64,000 nt of DNA from Molanna angustata (GCA_963576475.1 OY754974.1:7855974-7919973), one strand, 5' to 3'. Shown: positions 24,701 through 34,950, counted from the stretch's first letter. A program made the numbers and translations. Notes: a model not told the origin generated them from the sequence alone.

Positions 24701-25550
24701 TACCCTTGGCTAATTCATACAACATATTTCCATTTAAATAAACTTCTCGGAGTTCGCGCGAACTGGCAAAGATTCCCTCTGGCAACGTCTGCAAACGGTT
24801 ATGTGATACATTGAGAATTCGAAGAGACACGAGACCGTTGAACGCCTCACCAGAGATTTCGGATATATTATTATGTTGCAGGCAGAGCTTCTGGAGGCGC
24901 CGCATGTGAGCCAAACCCGTGTCTTCGGGTAGAGTACGTAACCTATTATTGCTCAAATCTAACTCCTGTAGGCCTCCACCGCCGCCACTGGGACCACAAC
25001 CCCAGCCCAGGCGCTCAGCACTACGAAGTCGGTTTCCTGTCAGATTCAGCGTATGCAGATTTCCTAAGGGACAGAAAGCGTCTTCGGGTAGAGCGCGAAT
25101 GTTGTTGTCCCCCAGGTCGAGGTGTTGAAGCTCTCTCAGGCCGTTGAAGGTGCCTGGAGCCAGCTCGAGCCCCTTGGCAGGTCCCCAGTCGAAGTTACGA
25201 GAGCGCACAGACAGCCTCTGCAAGTCCCGCAGTCCCTCGAAGGTGTTTCCGGGCAGTCGCAGTAATTTGCAGCCGTCCAGCGAGAGGTTTCTCAGCTGAG
25301 AGAAACGTTGGAAGTAGTGCGGTCCGACGACACTCTCGAAGAGCAACATTCTATTGCAGAGAAGGTCGAGGGCGGTGATCCCCTCTGAGGGCACTGGGAC
25401 GAGCGCGCGGCCCTCGGGGTCCAACGTGCGCAGGCCGCACGTTTCGTGTCCGGGCCTCGCCCCGCCTGGGCGGCACTGCCCTTCCAGAGCGGCGCCCCTC
25501 GACACGCACAAGGCCACCGCGGCCAGCCATACTGCCGCTACACGCTGCAT
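21792..25550 (-). CDS. Toll-like receptor, long-Toll class (Tollo/Toll-8-like)
   Basis: Single-pass innate-immune or patterning receptor, encoded here in one exon of 1,252 codons. I start it at the ATG at 25550-25548, because the codon three positions upstream in the same open frame is GTG. An N-terminal signal peptide (VAAVWLAAVALC) precedes a long leucine-rich-repeat block, an LRR cap with HCDCSMEW (about residue 665), the cysteine cluster CEMTCPQNCSCYHDQTWN (about 740), a second LRR block, a second cap (NRWSCRCKFLQDF, about 905), a membrane helix (about 974-995) and a TIR domain (about 1025-1165). The TIR has the box 1 phrase YDGYVCYSPKDEEF and box 2 LCLHHRDLPPSA. Box 3 reads RFRERLRYAMP, lacking the usual FW. 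The tail has NINTYTLDG and SDYSTLE. Two cysteine-rich modules mark the long Tolls (Toll-6, -7, -8, 18-wheeler). The exact paralogue is inferred. Confidence 0.9.
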   Translation of the reverse strand: MQRVAAVWLAAVALCVSRGAALEGQCRPGGARPGHETCGLRTLDPEGRALVPVPSEGITALDLLCNRMLLFESVVGPHYFQRFSQLRNLSLDGCKLLRLPGNTFEGLRDLQRLSVRSRNFDWGPAKGLELAPGTFNGLRELQHLDLGDNNIRALPEDAFCPLGNLHTLNLTGNRLRSAERLGWGCGPSGGGGGLQELDLSNNRLRTLPEDTGLAHMRRLQKLCLQHNNISEISGEAFNGLVSLRILNVSHNRLQTLPEGIFASSRELREVYLNGNMLYELAKGIFHRLEQLLVLDLSSNQLSSNHIDEGTFVGLIRLIVLNLSHNALTRIDGKTFKDLFFLQILDLRNNSIGFVEDNAFLPLYNLHTLNLAENRLHTIDQDLFNGLYVLSKLTLNNNLLVNVDRMAFRNCSDLKELDLSSNQLLKVPEALWELAFLKTLDLGENQISEFKNGSFKNLGQLTGLRLIDNQIGNLTKGMLWDLPSLQVLNLAKNKIQSVERGTFDRNTQLEAIRLDANFISDINGVFSTLASLLWLNLSENHLVWFDYAFIPSNLKWLDIHGNFIEHLGNYYKIQEEIRVKTLDVSHNRIMELSPMAIPNSVELLFINNNFINNIQVNTFLDKTNLSRVDMYANDLVHLELNSLRLSPVPKNRSLPEFYIGGNPFHCDCSMEWLALINNMTHMRQHPRVMDLENVMCKMTHSRGTTHLPLTSIKSSDFLCKYETHCFALCHCCDFDACDCEMTCPQNCSCYHDQTWNTNVVDCSGQRVLDIPHRIPMDATEVYLDGNDFKELQNHAFIGRKNMKVLYVNGSGVENIQNRTFTGLNALQSLHLEDNRLTELKGYEFENLGHLRELYLQNNVIAHIGNMTFAPLHSLEILRLDGNRLAIFPIWQINLNTQLREISIGNNRWSCRCKFLQDFTAFVVDNAQKIVDGAEVWCWTGEAQRREVELNGTACSDYYAGGSVIDGMLVSDYLPGMVLALVAILALLLILVLAFVFRDPIRVWLFSRCGVRLFSFTGGYEEREKLYDGYVCYSPKDEEFVIRSIAAELENGEPPFQLCLHHRDLPPSACLPSRPVLEAAEASRRVILVLTRNFLQTEWSRFEFRQALHEALKGRVFKLVLVEEGHIAPEAESDPDLRPYLKTGSRVRWGEKRFRERLRYAMPGAARGPRKGAADFRRNINTYTLDGSVPNGGQHQHTVRGSKVERPPPAYQPPLPAPGRPHSDHIYSSIDSDYSTLERSRGGWRPPPVQAYLV

Positions 25551-26250
25551 CGCTAGCACCCTGGATGATCGGAAGGTAAGCAGCGGACGTGAGCCTGCGC
25601 CCCGCTACATCACGCGACTGCTACACATTTAATAACACTCTCTGGGAATCGTTATCCTATCGTTCGAATTCCAATATCCGATCATCAGATATGTCTCCAT
25701 GTCTCGAGGGTTGACATCCCTCCGATTATTTCACAATCACTAATAAAACGAGAAATAAAACGTTAAATCGCACATCCGACAAGATTTTCCAATTTTGTCA
25801 CCTATTAAACATGATAACAGTCCTTGCCTGTGACGAAGAAACTTATAACGATATACTTTTATTTCATAGATCGCGTGTCACGAAATGGTACGTTCACCGC
25901 AAGTTATTTCAACGTAGTATAATTTCCGATTACAACACAAGTTCACTGTTACGAGGAAGTGTTTTAGTTACGAGCGCAAATACAACCTTCCACGACGAGT
26001 ATTCGGTGTCGACTGACTGCTGCGCGCGACTGCCGCTCTCCCCTCGTGTTTTAGTTCACAAATTGATCTCGCGGCGCCACGTACCGGATGATATTGTAGA
26101 AAAAGATAGAAACGTTCTCGGTGAAATTAGGAAACATAAGGAGCGAGAAAGAGCCACGAAATATTTGTCGCTTATATTAAATTATACCACATCGAGTTTT
26201 GTGGAGTGAGAAGAATTGAATACTCGCAATGAAAGAGCGACTGAGATGTA
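25551..26250 (-). promoter_or_regulatory. Toll gene 5' UTR and promoter region
   Basis: GC-rich compared with surrounding DNA and free of recognised repeats, as expected of a conserved gene start. A start-stop ATGTAG lies at 25610-25605 on the minus strand, and an arthropod initiator-like TCAGTC lies at about 26012-26007. An acceptor-like ATCCAG sits 11 bases before the start codon, so a 5' UTR intron is possible. The transcription start itself cannot be read from sequence. Confidence 0.35.
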
Positions 26251-26719
26251 ATATTCGATGCTGGACATCTTTTTGTGTAGTTTGACGTTTATGTTGTTGG
26301 ACGACCTATGCCTACGTAAATTGACAAAATACTTATGTAAAGTTACACGTATGTATACAACCTTTCTCAAATTAATACCTACCTATTGAATGTTATACAA
26401 ATACAAGGTATTAATAATATTATTTTATTGATTCAAGCTATATTCCATGTAGACAATTGTCATTTTGTTTTTTACATGGATATTATTAAAGACATTATTA
26501 TTTTAATATTGATAGGTACTTACCTAATTTATTTATTTTTGATATTATAATATTATTTTCATAAATATTTTACCGCATATTTATAGTCGTGATTTTCTTT
26601 TATTTTTATTGTATACCTACTACAAAGACTAAAAAAATACTTAGATATTTAACGTTAATATGTTATAAAAAAAAAAATATATAAAAATACTTGGTTATAG
26701 TTCTATTGTTTTTATTAGA

Positions 26720-27708
26720 CTAGTTGCATGTAACACATGAGATCCAACTGTCGATAGCGATAGTATGTATAGTTGAAGAATAAAAATCAAACTATAAACC
26801 CATAAATCCAAATTATTGAAAATTTTAACACATGTTGGTATGTATGTCAAGATAGGACAGTATGGAGGTCAGTCCTCTTTTCCTTCCCGGAATATGAAAA
26901 CAGCATGATGGTTCTGCATGTATGTTTGGATATTAAAATCCTATCAAACTATTAAGTCTTCTTACATATTGTGTATAGGCGACTGCCATATAAATTGTAT
27001 GAAGCGATGTCGTCACTAAATTCAATTTTTATAAAAATTGTTAAAAAAAATTTGAGATGTACAAATACAATGTTAATATTTTTTATAGAAAATTAAATTA
27101 TCTAGTTGGGGTGTTTCGGCTTTTTTCGATATTTTTAAAAAGTTTGGAAATATAGGCAGTTAAACTCATAAATTTATCATAAAAAAAATACTTTTCTTAA
27201 TAAAAAATGTTTGAGAAACCCTGGAATTTTTTCGAAAAAACTAATTTGAGATTTTGTATTTGTCTATGTTTGTACCAATTTTCAGCGTTCTAACTTTTAT
27301 GGTTTCTGAGATATATGGAAAAATAAAATAAAAATTCAAAAGTTGATAACCCCTGACTGAAACAAAAATTCAAAATTTTGAGTAAAAAAGTTTTGTAGGC
27401 CTATAACTGTGTATATATTCTGAAATTTTGGGCTCTGTAAATTGAGCGGATCAAAAGTTATAAGGGGGGGACGGACACACACACACAGACACACACACAG
27501 ACACTCGAAATGTTCTACTCCGAATTCTGAGTAAATCCGTCTATGGAACATATATGCTGCGAAGCCTCTAAGTTGGTGTTTTTTGACTTCAAAGTTGGAA
27601 AAGCCGTGAAAAAAGTAGACCTCTCCATACAATTCTCGCGTATTCTGGCTTGAAACATTGTCGATATGTTAAGAGAACAAAGTTCTCCTGAACAAATCGA
27701 CAGTTGGA
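26720..27708 (-). mobile_element. Non-autonomous Helentron-like element, copy 2, with a readable empty site
   Basis: Read on the minus strand, it starts TCCAACTGTCGATTTG, has a CA/GACA microsatellite in the middle, and ends with the hairpin CATGT-GTT-ACATG and CAACTAG. It matches copy 1 along its length. The uninterrupted opposite arm of the host palindrome shows the site before insertion (minus strand GTCAATAATCTAATAAAA), so the insertion falls between A and T with no target duplication and nothing lost. TC start, CTAG end and A|T insertion fit Helitron-type transposition. Confidence 0.75.
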
Positions 27709-27792
27709 TTATTGACGCGTTTCGTGCAAAGCACATCGTCAGAATAAAGTCATTATTCTGACGATGTGCTTTACACGAAACGCGTCAATAAT
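27709..27792. ncRNA. Head-to-head pair of hammerhead-like motifs
   Basis: On the plus strand: ATTATT (27752-27757), core CTGACGA (27758-27764), one extra T, hairpin GTG-CTTTA-CAC, GAAAC (27777-27781), GC, GTC (27784-27786), then AATAAT, which pairs all six bases with the first strand. The minus-strand copy (27742-27709) has the same core with a stronger stem, GTGC-TTT-GCAC, and stem I of five pairs. The GAAACGCGTC part resembles known retroelement hammerheads. The single extra base after the core is non-canonical. Confidence 0.45.
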
Positions 27793-27859
27793 CTAATAAA
27801 AACAATAGAACTATAACCAAGTATTTTTATATATATATTTTTTTATAACATATTAACGT

Positions 27860-29589
27860 ACAATGGAGTTCTATCAAGAATTGTCGATCGACAAACTAAA
27901 CTTACTTAGATATTTATTTATCTTCTTGTGACAAAATTTGTACACTGGCGGGTTTATTGTCAAATTGATTTTTTTTTTGATCAACTAGAGTTAATAATAT
28001 GTAATACAGTGTATACTGAGTATGGCAATAAGGTTATGACATGACTAAAAAATATATAGTAAAAATAACAGAAAATAACAAAAAAATAGTACTTATAATA
28101 ACAGTTCATAACAACGACGGGAAAACAAAAGGATAAGGAGAGGAAGAATAAACCGGGTATTAAATTTAATTGATTATCAACGCATTTCGTGCAAGGCCGA
28201 ATTATCTTATTTTGTTATTTTTTTTTTAAAGTAATTTTTACTTTATAATTTATAGTAAGTATACCTAAGTAGGTACATCATACAATGGAGCTCTATCGAG
28301 AATTGTCAATCTACAAACTAAACTTTTGCAAAATTTGCAAATGATAGATATTATGTAAGTATTAGGAAAACAAATTACTGATACTTCTTTACCTACGCAG
28401 AAAAATAATTCTACAAACTTAAAAACGATTTTATTTTCTCATTAAAAATAGTAGAAATTATAGGTACCTACATGCATAGTAGTATCTTATTTTTTTTATA
28501 AAAAATTGAGTTGCTAATTATATCCAGCAAAAGCGTTCCTCACATAATTCATAATAAGCACTGCTTACAAGAGACAAGTTAAAAGAAGTAGGTGTTGCCA
28601 ATTGGGATTTTTATTCAATTTATAAGTATCCCTTTGTTGATAGATTTTCAGTAATTAAAAAGTAAACAATAATATATAGTAAGTACCTACATATAGTATT
28701 ATATTTATAATTTATATTTGATACTCTTATGTGAAAACATATTATTGGTATGCATCAATGAACTAATCATACCTTTTTATATTATATTCTTTACTTATAA
28801 CATTTTATACCTACTGTTTGTTTTCCAAATAGATATTATAAATTAATACTTACTATTTAAAGAAGAGCGAATAGATACATTATTTCTATTTTTTTCTGTT
28901 AATTCTTGGCGGAAATCCACTATCAATTATATTAAATTACTTAAAATATTTTTATAACTTTTTACCACTTATAAATAAACGCGTCAGTTGTCAAGAATAT
29001 TTATACCTAAGTGGAAAAAATTAAATTTCATTATTTTATACTTATTTTAAGCAATTTAATATATTTGAATAGATAAATATTATATATTAGGTATGTCTAG
29101 TGAAGCAGTTATCTTTATATTGATAATATTTTGTTTTGTTTGATAATAATCTAAAATACTTTCAAGAAAAAAATAACATCTAATATATTTCAGCTGTGAG
29201 ATTTACCACCCCTTCTTAATGTAGTGAATTTTTAGTTAAGACGAGATTGTGTGTGGGTGTAGGTACATGCATGCGTCGAGTTTATTTTTATAAATATAGG
29301 CATGCACACCAGCACACCTTTCGCTGGATACCCCACACTGTGTGATATGCCGTGATGGTATGCATGTATAAATAAAAAAAAACTGTTTCGATTTGCGTAC
29401 ATTTGTAAAATATTTCATGTCACTTTCTTTATGACAATATACATATTTTTTAACTTTTTTTATTTTTCATTTTTTAAACCAAGAATGTCATCCACCTTGA
29501 GGAAGAAGCGGTCACATGAAATAACTCATTTGTGGTTTAAAACAAGTGAGTTTTGTATCATTTCCAAAAATAATGTTAATAAAATATTG
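27860..29589. other. Intergenic AT-rich DNA with small repeat fragments
   Basis: A direct repeat (ACAATGGAGTTCTATCAAGA near 27861 and a variant near 28282) follows each of two copies of a TTTCGTGCAA phrase, suggesting a second, decayed copy of the 26651-type element at about 28180-28325. At 29250-29365 is an inverted fragment of the CACCAGTCTCGTCT repeat family. At 29495-29530 a TTGAGGAAGAAGCGGTCAC phrase resembles 3410-3540. No gene. Confidence 0.4.
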
Positions 29590-30530
29590 ATAACTAGCTG
29601 AGAAGCATCGCTTCGCTCAGCTTCTAAGCTAGGGCTTTCAGCCAACTTTTTACCGCTGCGCGGTAAATGGCCGCCTTCGGCGGTTCATGCAACGAAATGA
29701 AGCGAAGCTTTTATGGTAGGTACTTCAAAAATATATTCGGTGCAGTATTTATCGACAACACTTTTCCTCCCAATGTTGGCACCCAATGGTGTCCTCATAT
29801 AGATCGGAGCTCCTCGTTGCTGTCCGTGGGCCTCTTCAAGGTCCCATTGGTCATGCGGATTTTGTGATCTCGAAGAAAAATTAAGCTTTTAAGGTTTTCT
29901 GTCATAGATATGGTGCCTTACTTTTAGAAGATTCCCGTTAAATTAATTATTTCCAGAGATCTTGGTCACTTCTCTGATGGTCTGCATGTAGGGGGATCTG
30001 AGGTCATAGACAGTCCACGGGTGTGAATTTTCTGTTCGCACTCGTTGATTGTTTTTTTTTGCACTATGGTGCCGAGATTGCTAATCTAGAGGGCTCCATG
30101 AGCTATGTACTTTTCGTGCTATGCATTTTTTTTTGTCGTTCACTTAGCGTTCTGTGAAGGGGCCGTTTACAGTCCCCATAGGCAGAGCGGGTGGTGGTGG
30201 AAGTAGCGAACACTTTTCCTCAACACCTAGTGGACCCCACAAAGTGCGGGCTTCCAGTCCATTACCAATGTTGTTTTTGCGGCTTCTCCGCATGGACAAA
30301 TGGCCCCAGCCACACTCACCGCCTCTAAGTCCACGAAGACTTGGCCCCGTCAACCTGAGCACCCGCGAGGAAGAACGAACGCTTGCCCTTTACCGTGAGT
30401 GCCGTGGGAAGATAAATTTATTACTCTGGATGCTGCAATTTATCGACCTGCATCTTCGCTTTGTGTCTCATGGGCATATTATGATGAGTAACAGTACTCT
30501 ATTCTCCATCATCAAAATGTAGTTATTTAC
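29590..30530. repeat. GC-rich segment of unknown origin
   Basis: Two GC-rich blocks (29595-29710 and 30150-30420) stand out from AT-rich surroundings. The first has hairpin-forming phrases such as GAAGCATCGCTTCGCTCAGC and GGCCGCCTTCGGCGG. The second has no stop for 120 codons in one plus frame but no ATG of suitable position and no motif I recognise. It may be a foreign or mobile segment. I could not assign it. Confidence 0.3.
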
Positions 30531-31962
30531 CTTATTTTGGTTATAGACATATAATACCTAATTATATTTTAGTTAAAATTTAAACTTTAAAAAATAAATT
30601 TGTAGGCCGGTACCTACTTATGTTTTGAAAATCAGTAAGTAATGTTATTTTATTATTCTTCGACATATAGTTAAGATAAATAATATCAATTTATTCAATT
30701 GTTTTTAAATAAGTATTTTGTTTATTTATGTTAGTCCAATTGATTCAAACTTTAGGTTGCCCATATAGAACGATTGTGGTTTTAAAGTTGTGACGTGCAC
30801 AGCATACATTATTTTATAATCAATAGTTGTTGATAATAATATTTCATTTTGATGACCTTTTTATTATTTCTATTCGATATTATTCTCACCGGAGGAAAAC
30901 TTATATTTTTGAACGCATTGCGGCGCTTTTGTGATGTCATTTGAATAATACTCCATAATTAAGTAATAATTGAATTTCAATACCTGACACGAAAGTAGAA
31001 GGTATTTAAATATTCTGTAATCTTATATTTTTTTTAACTGTATTCCTATTTTACAAAATTTCGTAGGAAAAAAGTTATTTTTTGCAAAAATGATTTTATA
31101 TTGTTTCCATAAGTTTGAAAATTTGCCGATAGATGTCGAAAACCCATCATTTATGTTTCTTTATATAATTTTTTCGTATATTTTTTTAAAAAAAATAAGC
31201 GTTTCCACAAAAAAATAATATTTTTCCCGTAATATGTATAATATTGTCTATCTTTAAACAAAAAATCAATATAATTGGCGTTGTAGGCCACTTGTAAAGA
31301 ATCACCTATTTTGACAGCTAAATCGGTGAAACAATGCAAGTAAAGCAAATCATACCCACAATGCAAAAGGAAACGATTCTTCCATGTAAATTGTTTTCTC
31401 TCCCTATGTAGGATTTCATTATTTCGTGCCTTTTGAGCTCTAGCTTTGACGGGAACCAACACATCTTTACGTTGGCATTATAATCACCGTAAAGGTATAT
31501 TCACATAAATCAATTTTGGCGACTCAGAGAGTAAAGCAAAAAAGCATTCTTTAATTCTAATTATATAACATTTAAACATACTTTATTTTGAAAATACAAA
31601 AAAAACGTATCACCTCGCGAGGTTTTGTGTTTTTATACTGTTTCAAATGTAATATTATAAAAATATGATATTATAAGTTTTTTGCTCTACTGTAAATTTG
31701 CCGATTTTTACATAGGAAGATTTCAAGGGCAGGCAGACTGACATGAATATAGCCGTGCACAAACATTCGCAAATCCAGAACGACAATCTTACGAGGTCTA
31801 CTTTATTTATATGCAGATGCAGATTAAAGGCAGACGGTATATTTATAACATACTATTTTTTTTTATGTATATATATATTTCTTTTATTTTATTTCATCGC
31901 AACAGCTATTTCATAAATTGCTTAAAAACATTACACATATCAAAGCAAACTACAGAGATGCC
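30531..31962. other. Intergenic AT-rich DNA, nothing identified
   Basis: Short open stretches are low complexity. No repeat boundaries or motifs were seen. Confidence 0.35.
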
Positions 31963-32663
31963 TTAAGGGGGGGGGACTGCTGCCAACATACCTATTTTTC
32001 AATTTGATATACCTACTATCATTATTTCTAATCAAATCGTTTTGAAAAAAATAATTTAGATAGTTTGGGTATTAATAAACAAAAATATACCTTAACTAAC
32101 TTTTTGATAATGTTCTGTATAAATTCTTGTAGAAAAATAATGGCATACCCCGATTTTCAAAGTTTATCATATATTTTTGATAAACTATAAGGCGTAGAGT
32201 AATATTTTTTTTTAAATTAAAGAAGAGAAAAATATCTATAAAAATATGATGTGACGTTGCATTAACGCTTCAGGTTTAGTAAATAAACCTAAAAAAACAT
32301 TTATTTACCATTCAGCGCCATTGCGTAATAAAAGTTTTTTTGGTTTATTTACTTAACCTGATGCGTTAATGCAACGTCATATCATATTTTTCCAGGTATT
32401 TTGTTCTTCTTTAATTTATAAAAAAAAATATTGCTCTATACCTTATATTTTTTTAGAAATTTAAGATAAATGGCTAAAATTGGGGAATGCTTATTATTTT
32501 CCTACAAGAATATATACAGAACATAATCAAAAAGGTATATTTCTCTTTATTAATATCCAAACTAACTAGGTTATTTTTTTCAAAATGATTCGTTTAGTAA
32601 TAATGATGGTAGGGATATCAAATTGAAAAAAAATAGGTACGTTGGCAGCAGTCGCCCTCTTAA
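31963..32663. mobile_element. 701-bp fold-back element flanked by TTAA
   Basis: Both flanks are TTAA (31963-31966, 32660-32663). The ends read GGGGGGGGGACTGCTGCCAA and TTGGCAGCAGTCGCCCTC. The two halves are reverse complements over about 330 bp each, with scattered differences, around a centre near 32310 (GACGTTGCATTAACGC against GCGTTAATGCAACGTC). TTAA target choice is typical of piggyBac-type transposases. No transposase is present. Confidence 0.75.
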
Positions 32664-32943
32664 TTATTTTAAAAATAATGAAAAAGTAAAATACAGTAGG
32701 TAGATATTCAATATACCTACTTATAAATTGTAATAATTCCAATCTATTCCAATTTATAGTAGGTACCTACCTTGGTACCTACTGAATTCTTTAGCTCTTC
32801 ATTTAAAGTACTTACATTCAACAATATCATTGAATATTCTTAGTCTTGATATTACGTCCTCTATCTTAATAAACATATCTAAAAAAATATATCTATCTGA
32901 AAAACCTGATTTCTTTTTATGACATTTTTTTTAACATCCCAAT
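32664..32943. other. Spacer rich in TAGGTACCTA-type motifs
   Basis: GTAGGTACCTACCTTGGTACC at about 32758 is the densest example of a short palindromic motif scattered through the window. Nothing else. Confidence 0.35.
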
Positions 32944-33210
32944 AGAGATGTAGTTGGAATATTATAGGAGAACCAGGAACTCAAGGCACCTACAGGGCTT
33001 ATGACTTTATGACCTGTCATGGGCTGATTTACGTGATTACTTATGCGCTTGCGCAACGTTTATTGATAATAGAGAACTCAATAAGAAGGCATAATTGGTG
33101 AACGTTGCGCAAGCGCATAAAGTGATCACGTAAACCAGCCGATGACAGGTTGTAAACCCTGTAGGTTCCTTGAGTTCCTGGTTCTCCTATAATATTCCAA
33201 CTTCGTCTCT
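32944..33210. mobile_element. MITE with long inverted ends
   Basis: The arms of about 110 bp start AGAGATGTAGTTGGAATATT on the left and mirror this on the right, passing through ATAGGAGAACCAGGAACTCA and a shared CTGTCATGGGCTG / CAGCCGATGACAG block. The centre is at about 33080. A decayed relative is at 6240-6535. Confidence 0.75.
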
Positions 33211-34174
33211 TTTGAAATGTTAAAAATTGTTATAAAAAGTCATTGACTCCCGACAAGGAAAAAATCCAATGTTTGCGTATAATGCAACCATGAAAATATT
33301 CGATCTGATTTCTTCTAAAAATTAATTTAAAAAAAAAATCTTCTTCCTCTCCTCTTCTTCCTCCTCTCCTGATACTTTTGTTTTCCTATCATTACGTACT
33401 ATGAATTTTTATTATATTATTCAATATTTTTGTTAGGTAGGTACTTTAACTTCTGTTATGCTGGCCTTACATGCTACTTAGCTTATACATGCCAAGTTTA
33501 CCTGTTTCCACCCCTGTACAGGTAAACCGCAACGTGCGTGTAATAAAACTGTACAGTTACAAATATATGTACAACTAAAAATTTGACCTGCCCAGGTAAA
33601 CTTGTTAGATATACCATTGCGTGTATGACCAACATAATTAATAACTTACATAATAGCCATATGACACATTGTATAATATATTTAATATTAACTCTGATTG
33701 GTTAGAAGATGCCGTTTGACAATAAACCTGCCAGTGTACAAATTATTTGTTTATTTATTGAAGGGACAAACACAGTCTTATAAAATATAAAAAAACACAC
33801 GCTATGAAATAAACAAAAAATACCTACACTAATTTCGTTTATCCACATATGATAATCATTACTTTAATCACATTACAACAAAAAATAAATAAAAATATTG
33901 CTATTAGTTATTGTTATTATATGCACAAAAAGTTGAAAATTAATAAATGTTAAACAAGATAAAAAAGTGTAGATTCTATAAAGGTATACAATATCCAATT
34001 GGAGACAAAACCCAGCTGGATTGTTGTAAATCGATTATCTAGGAGATTGACAAAACTTTAATGTTGGTGGTCTAATAAAATGGATTTATTTATTTTCTTA
34101 TGTGAGCTAAAAAACTTTTAGAAAACTGATTCATAAGCCTGCCATTCTGTTTATTACACAACCCACTATTCATC
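33211..34174. other. Intergenic AT-rich DNA, nothing identified
   Basis: A short CT-rich tract lies at 33341-33370. No gene signal. Confidence 0.35.
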
Positions 34175-34405
34175 GCCATTCTTCTACACATATACCTAAG
34201 CTCAAAAACCTTTCATTAATTCATACAAACCATCACGATATACCTATTCACAGTTTGGGGTAACTACCTTAAAAGGAAGCGTGACATATATGTATATGTA
34301 AATCCCCACACACCATTCTCGTCTCACCTAAAAAGACAATAAACTCCCGAAAACAATGATAACAGAAAAGAGTGGAATCACTATTCTAAGCCGGTGCCTC
34401 ACGGC
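34175..34405 (+). repeat. CACCAGTCTCGTCT-family repeat, copy 2
   Basis: Contains the family blocks AAAAGGAAGCGTGACAT, CCACACACCATTCTCGTCTC, ACCTAAAAAGACA, AACAGAAAAGAGTGGAATCA and CACTATTCTAAGCCGGTGCC. The middle block present in the copies at 18770 and 57068 (ATTCAGAATGGGTGGTG) is deleted here. Confidence 0.55.
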
Positions 34406-34429
34406 AACAACATTCATTTGATATCATTG

Positions 34430-34612
34430 ACACAAGTCGCGTAAAAGCAGAATAAATGCAGTTAAAATGAGATAGCTAAGGGGAACTTGTAATAGGACGA
34501 TGTGTGACAGGATTACAAAAAATAAGAACATATTGATATAAAGAAACATGTCATTAATCGAATAAAAGTGGGTAAGTTGAGATGGTTTGGCCACTTGAGA
34601 AGAATTTTTTTT
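34430..34612 (+). mobile_element. LINE fragment
   Basis: Broken frames read AAGCAGAATAAATGCAGTTA and TTGAGATGGTTTGGCCACTT, the nucleotide equivalents of the SRINAVEMR and LRWFGHL blocks of LINE polyproteins. The larger fragment at 58300-58970 carries the same two blocks. Confidence 0.55.
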
Positions 34613-34675
34613 CTGTGATAGGTATCTCAATAAATAACCCAAATCAATATTATACCATCATCTCGGAACAGATTC

Positions 34676-34950
34676 AGCTTATAAATTTGGATCATTTATA
34701 TAGCGCCGTTTTTGTGAAATATCTCACCTCAAGGGCGCTGAAAATTGATTACGTTGTATCATTTTGGTTCTGGTAAGATTTGCGAAAAAGGTGCGTTTTG
34801 AGTTTTTTTCTGAACGAAGATATATTTTCGGTTTGTCTGAGGGTGTGTGGGAGCTTATTCCATGCATTTGGTCCTGCCACAGCAAATGCACGATCACCGA
34901 AATTAGTTGTGTGCACCCTGTTTATTTCAACTAATTTCCCAACCATGGAT
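34676..34950 (-). mobile_element. 3' end of a CR1/L2-like LINE
   Basis: A minus-strand frame near 34946-34760 reads VHTTNFGDRAFAVAGPNAWN, then LPHTLRQTENISSFRKKLKT, the last conserved block of CR1/L2-type reverse-transcriptase proteins. It is followed by the 3' sequence AGCGCCCTTGAGGTGAGATA and GGCGCTATATAAAT. The same 3' end, with an ATT-repeat tail, occurs at 37500-37630. Confidence 0.7.

Larger units (their letters stand above)
26651..27859. mobile_element. Penelope-like inverted repeat split by a Helentron-like insertion
   Basis: The outer arms (left from AACGTTAATATGTTAT, right ending ATAACATATTAACGT) are near-perfect reverse complements. They continue through ACTTGGTTATAGTTCTATTG and then ATTATTGACGCGTTTCG to a centre near 27750. 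The left arm is interrupted at 26720-27708 by the element described separately. The inner part of each arm contains a hammerhead-like motif. No reverse transcriptase is present. Confidence 0.55.

Noticed and set aside
25557..25559. Toll start three codons upstream
   Set aside because: That codon is GTG on the minus strand. The first ATG in frame is at 25550-25548.
25811..26209. 132-codon plus-strand frame upstream of the Toll gene
   Set aside because: It lies over the Toll promoter and 5' UTR region, shows no motif or protein-like repeat pattern, and has no splice or start support.
30154..30522. A stop-free plus-strand frame in the GC-rich island taken as a gene
   Set aside because: It begins without a proper ATG and has no recognisable motif. 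It is recorded as an unassigned segment instead.
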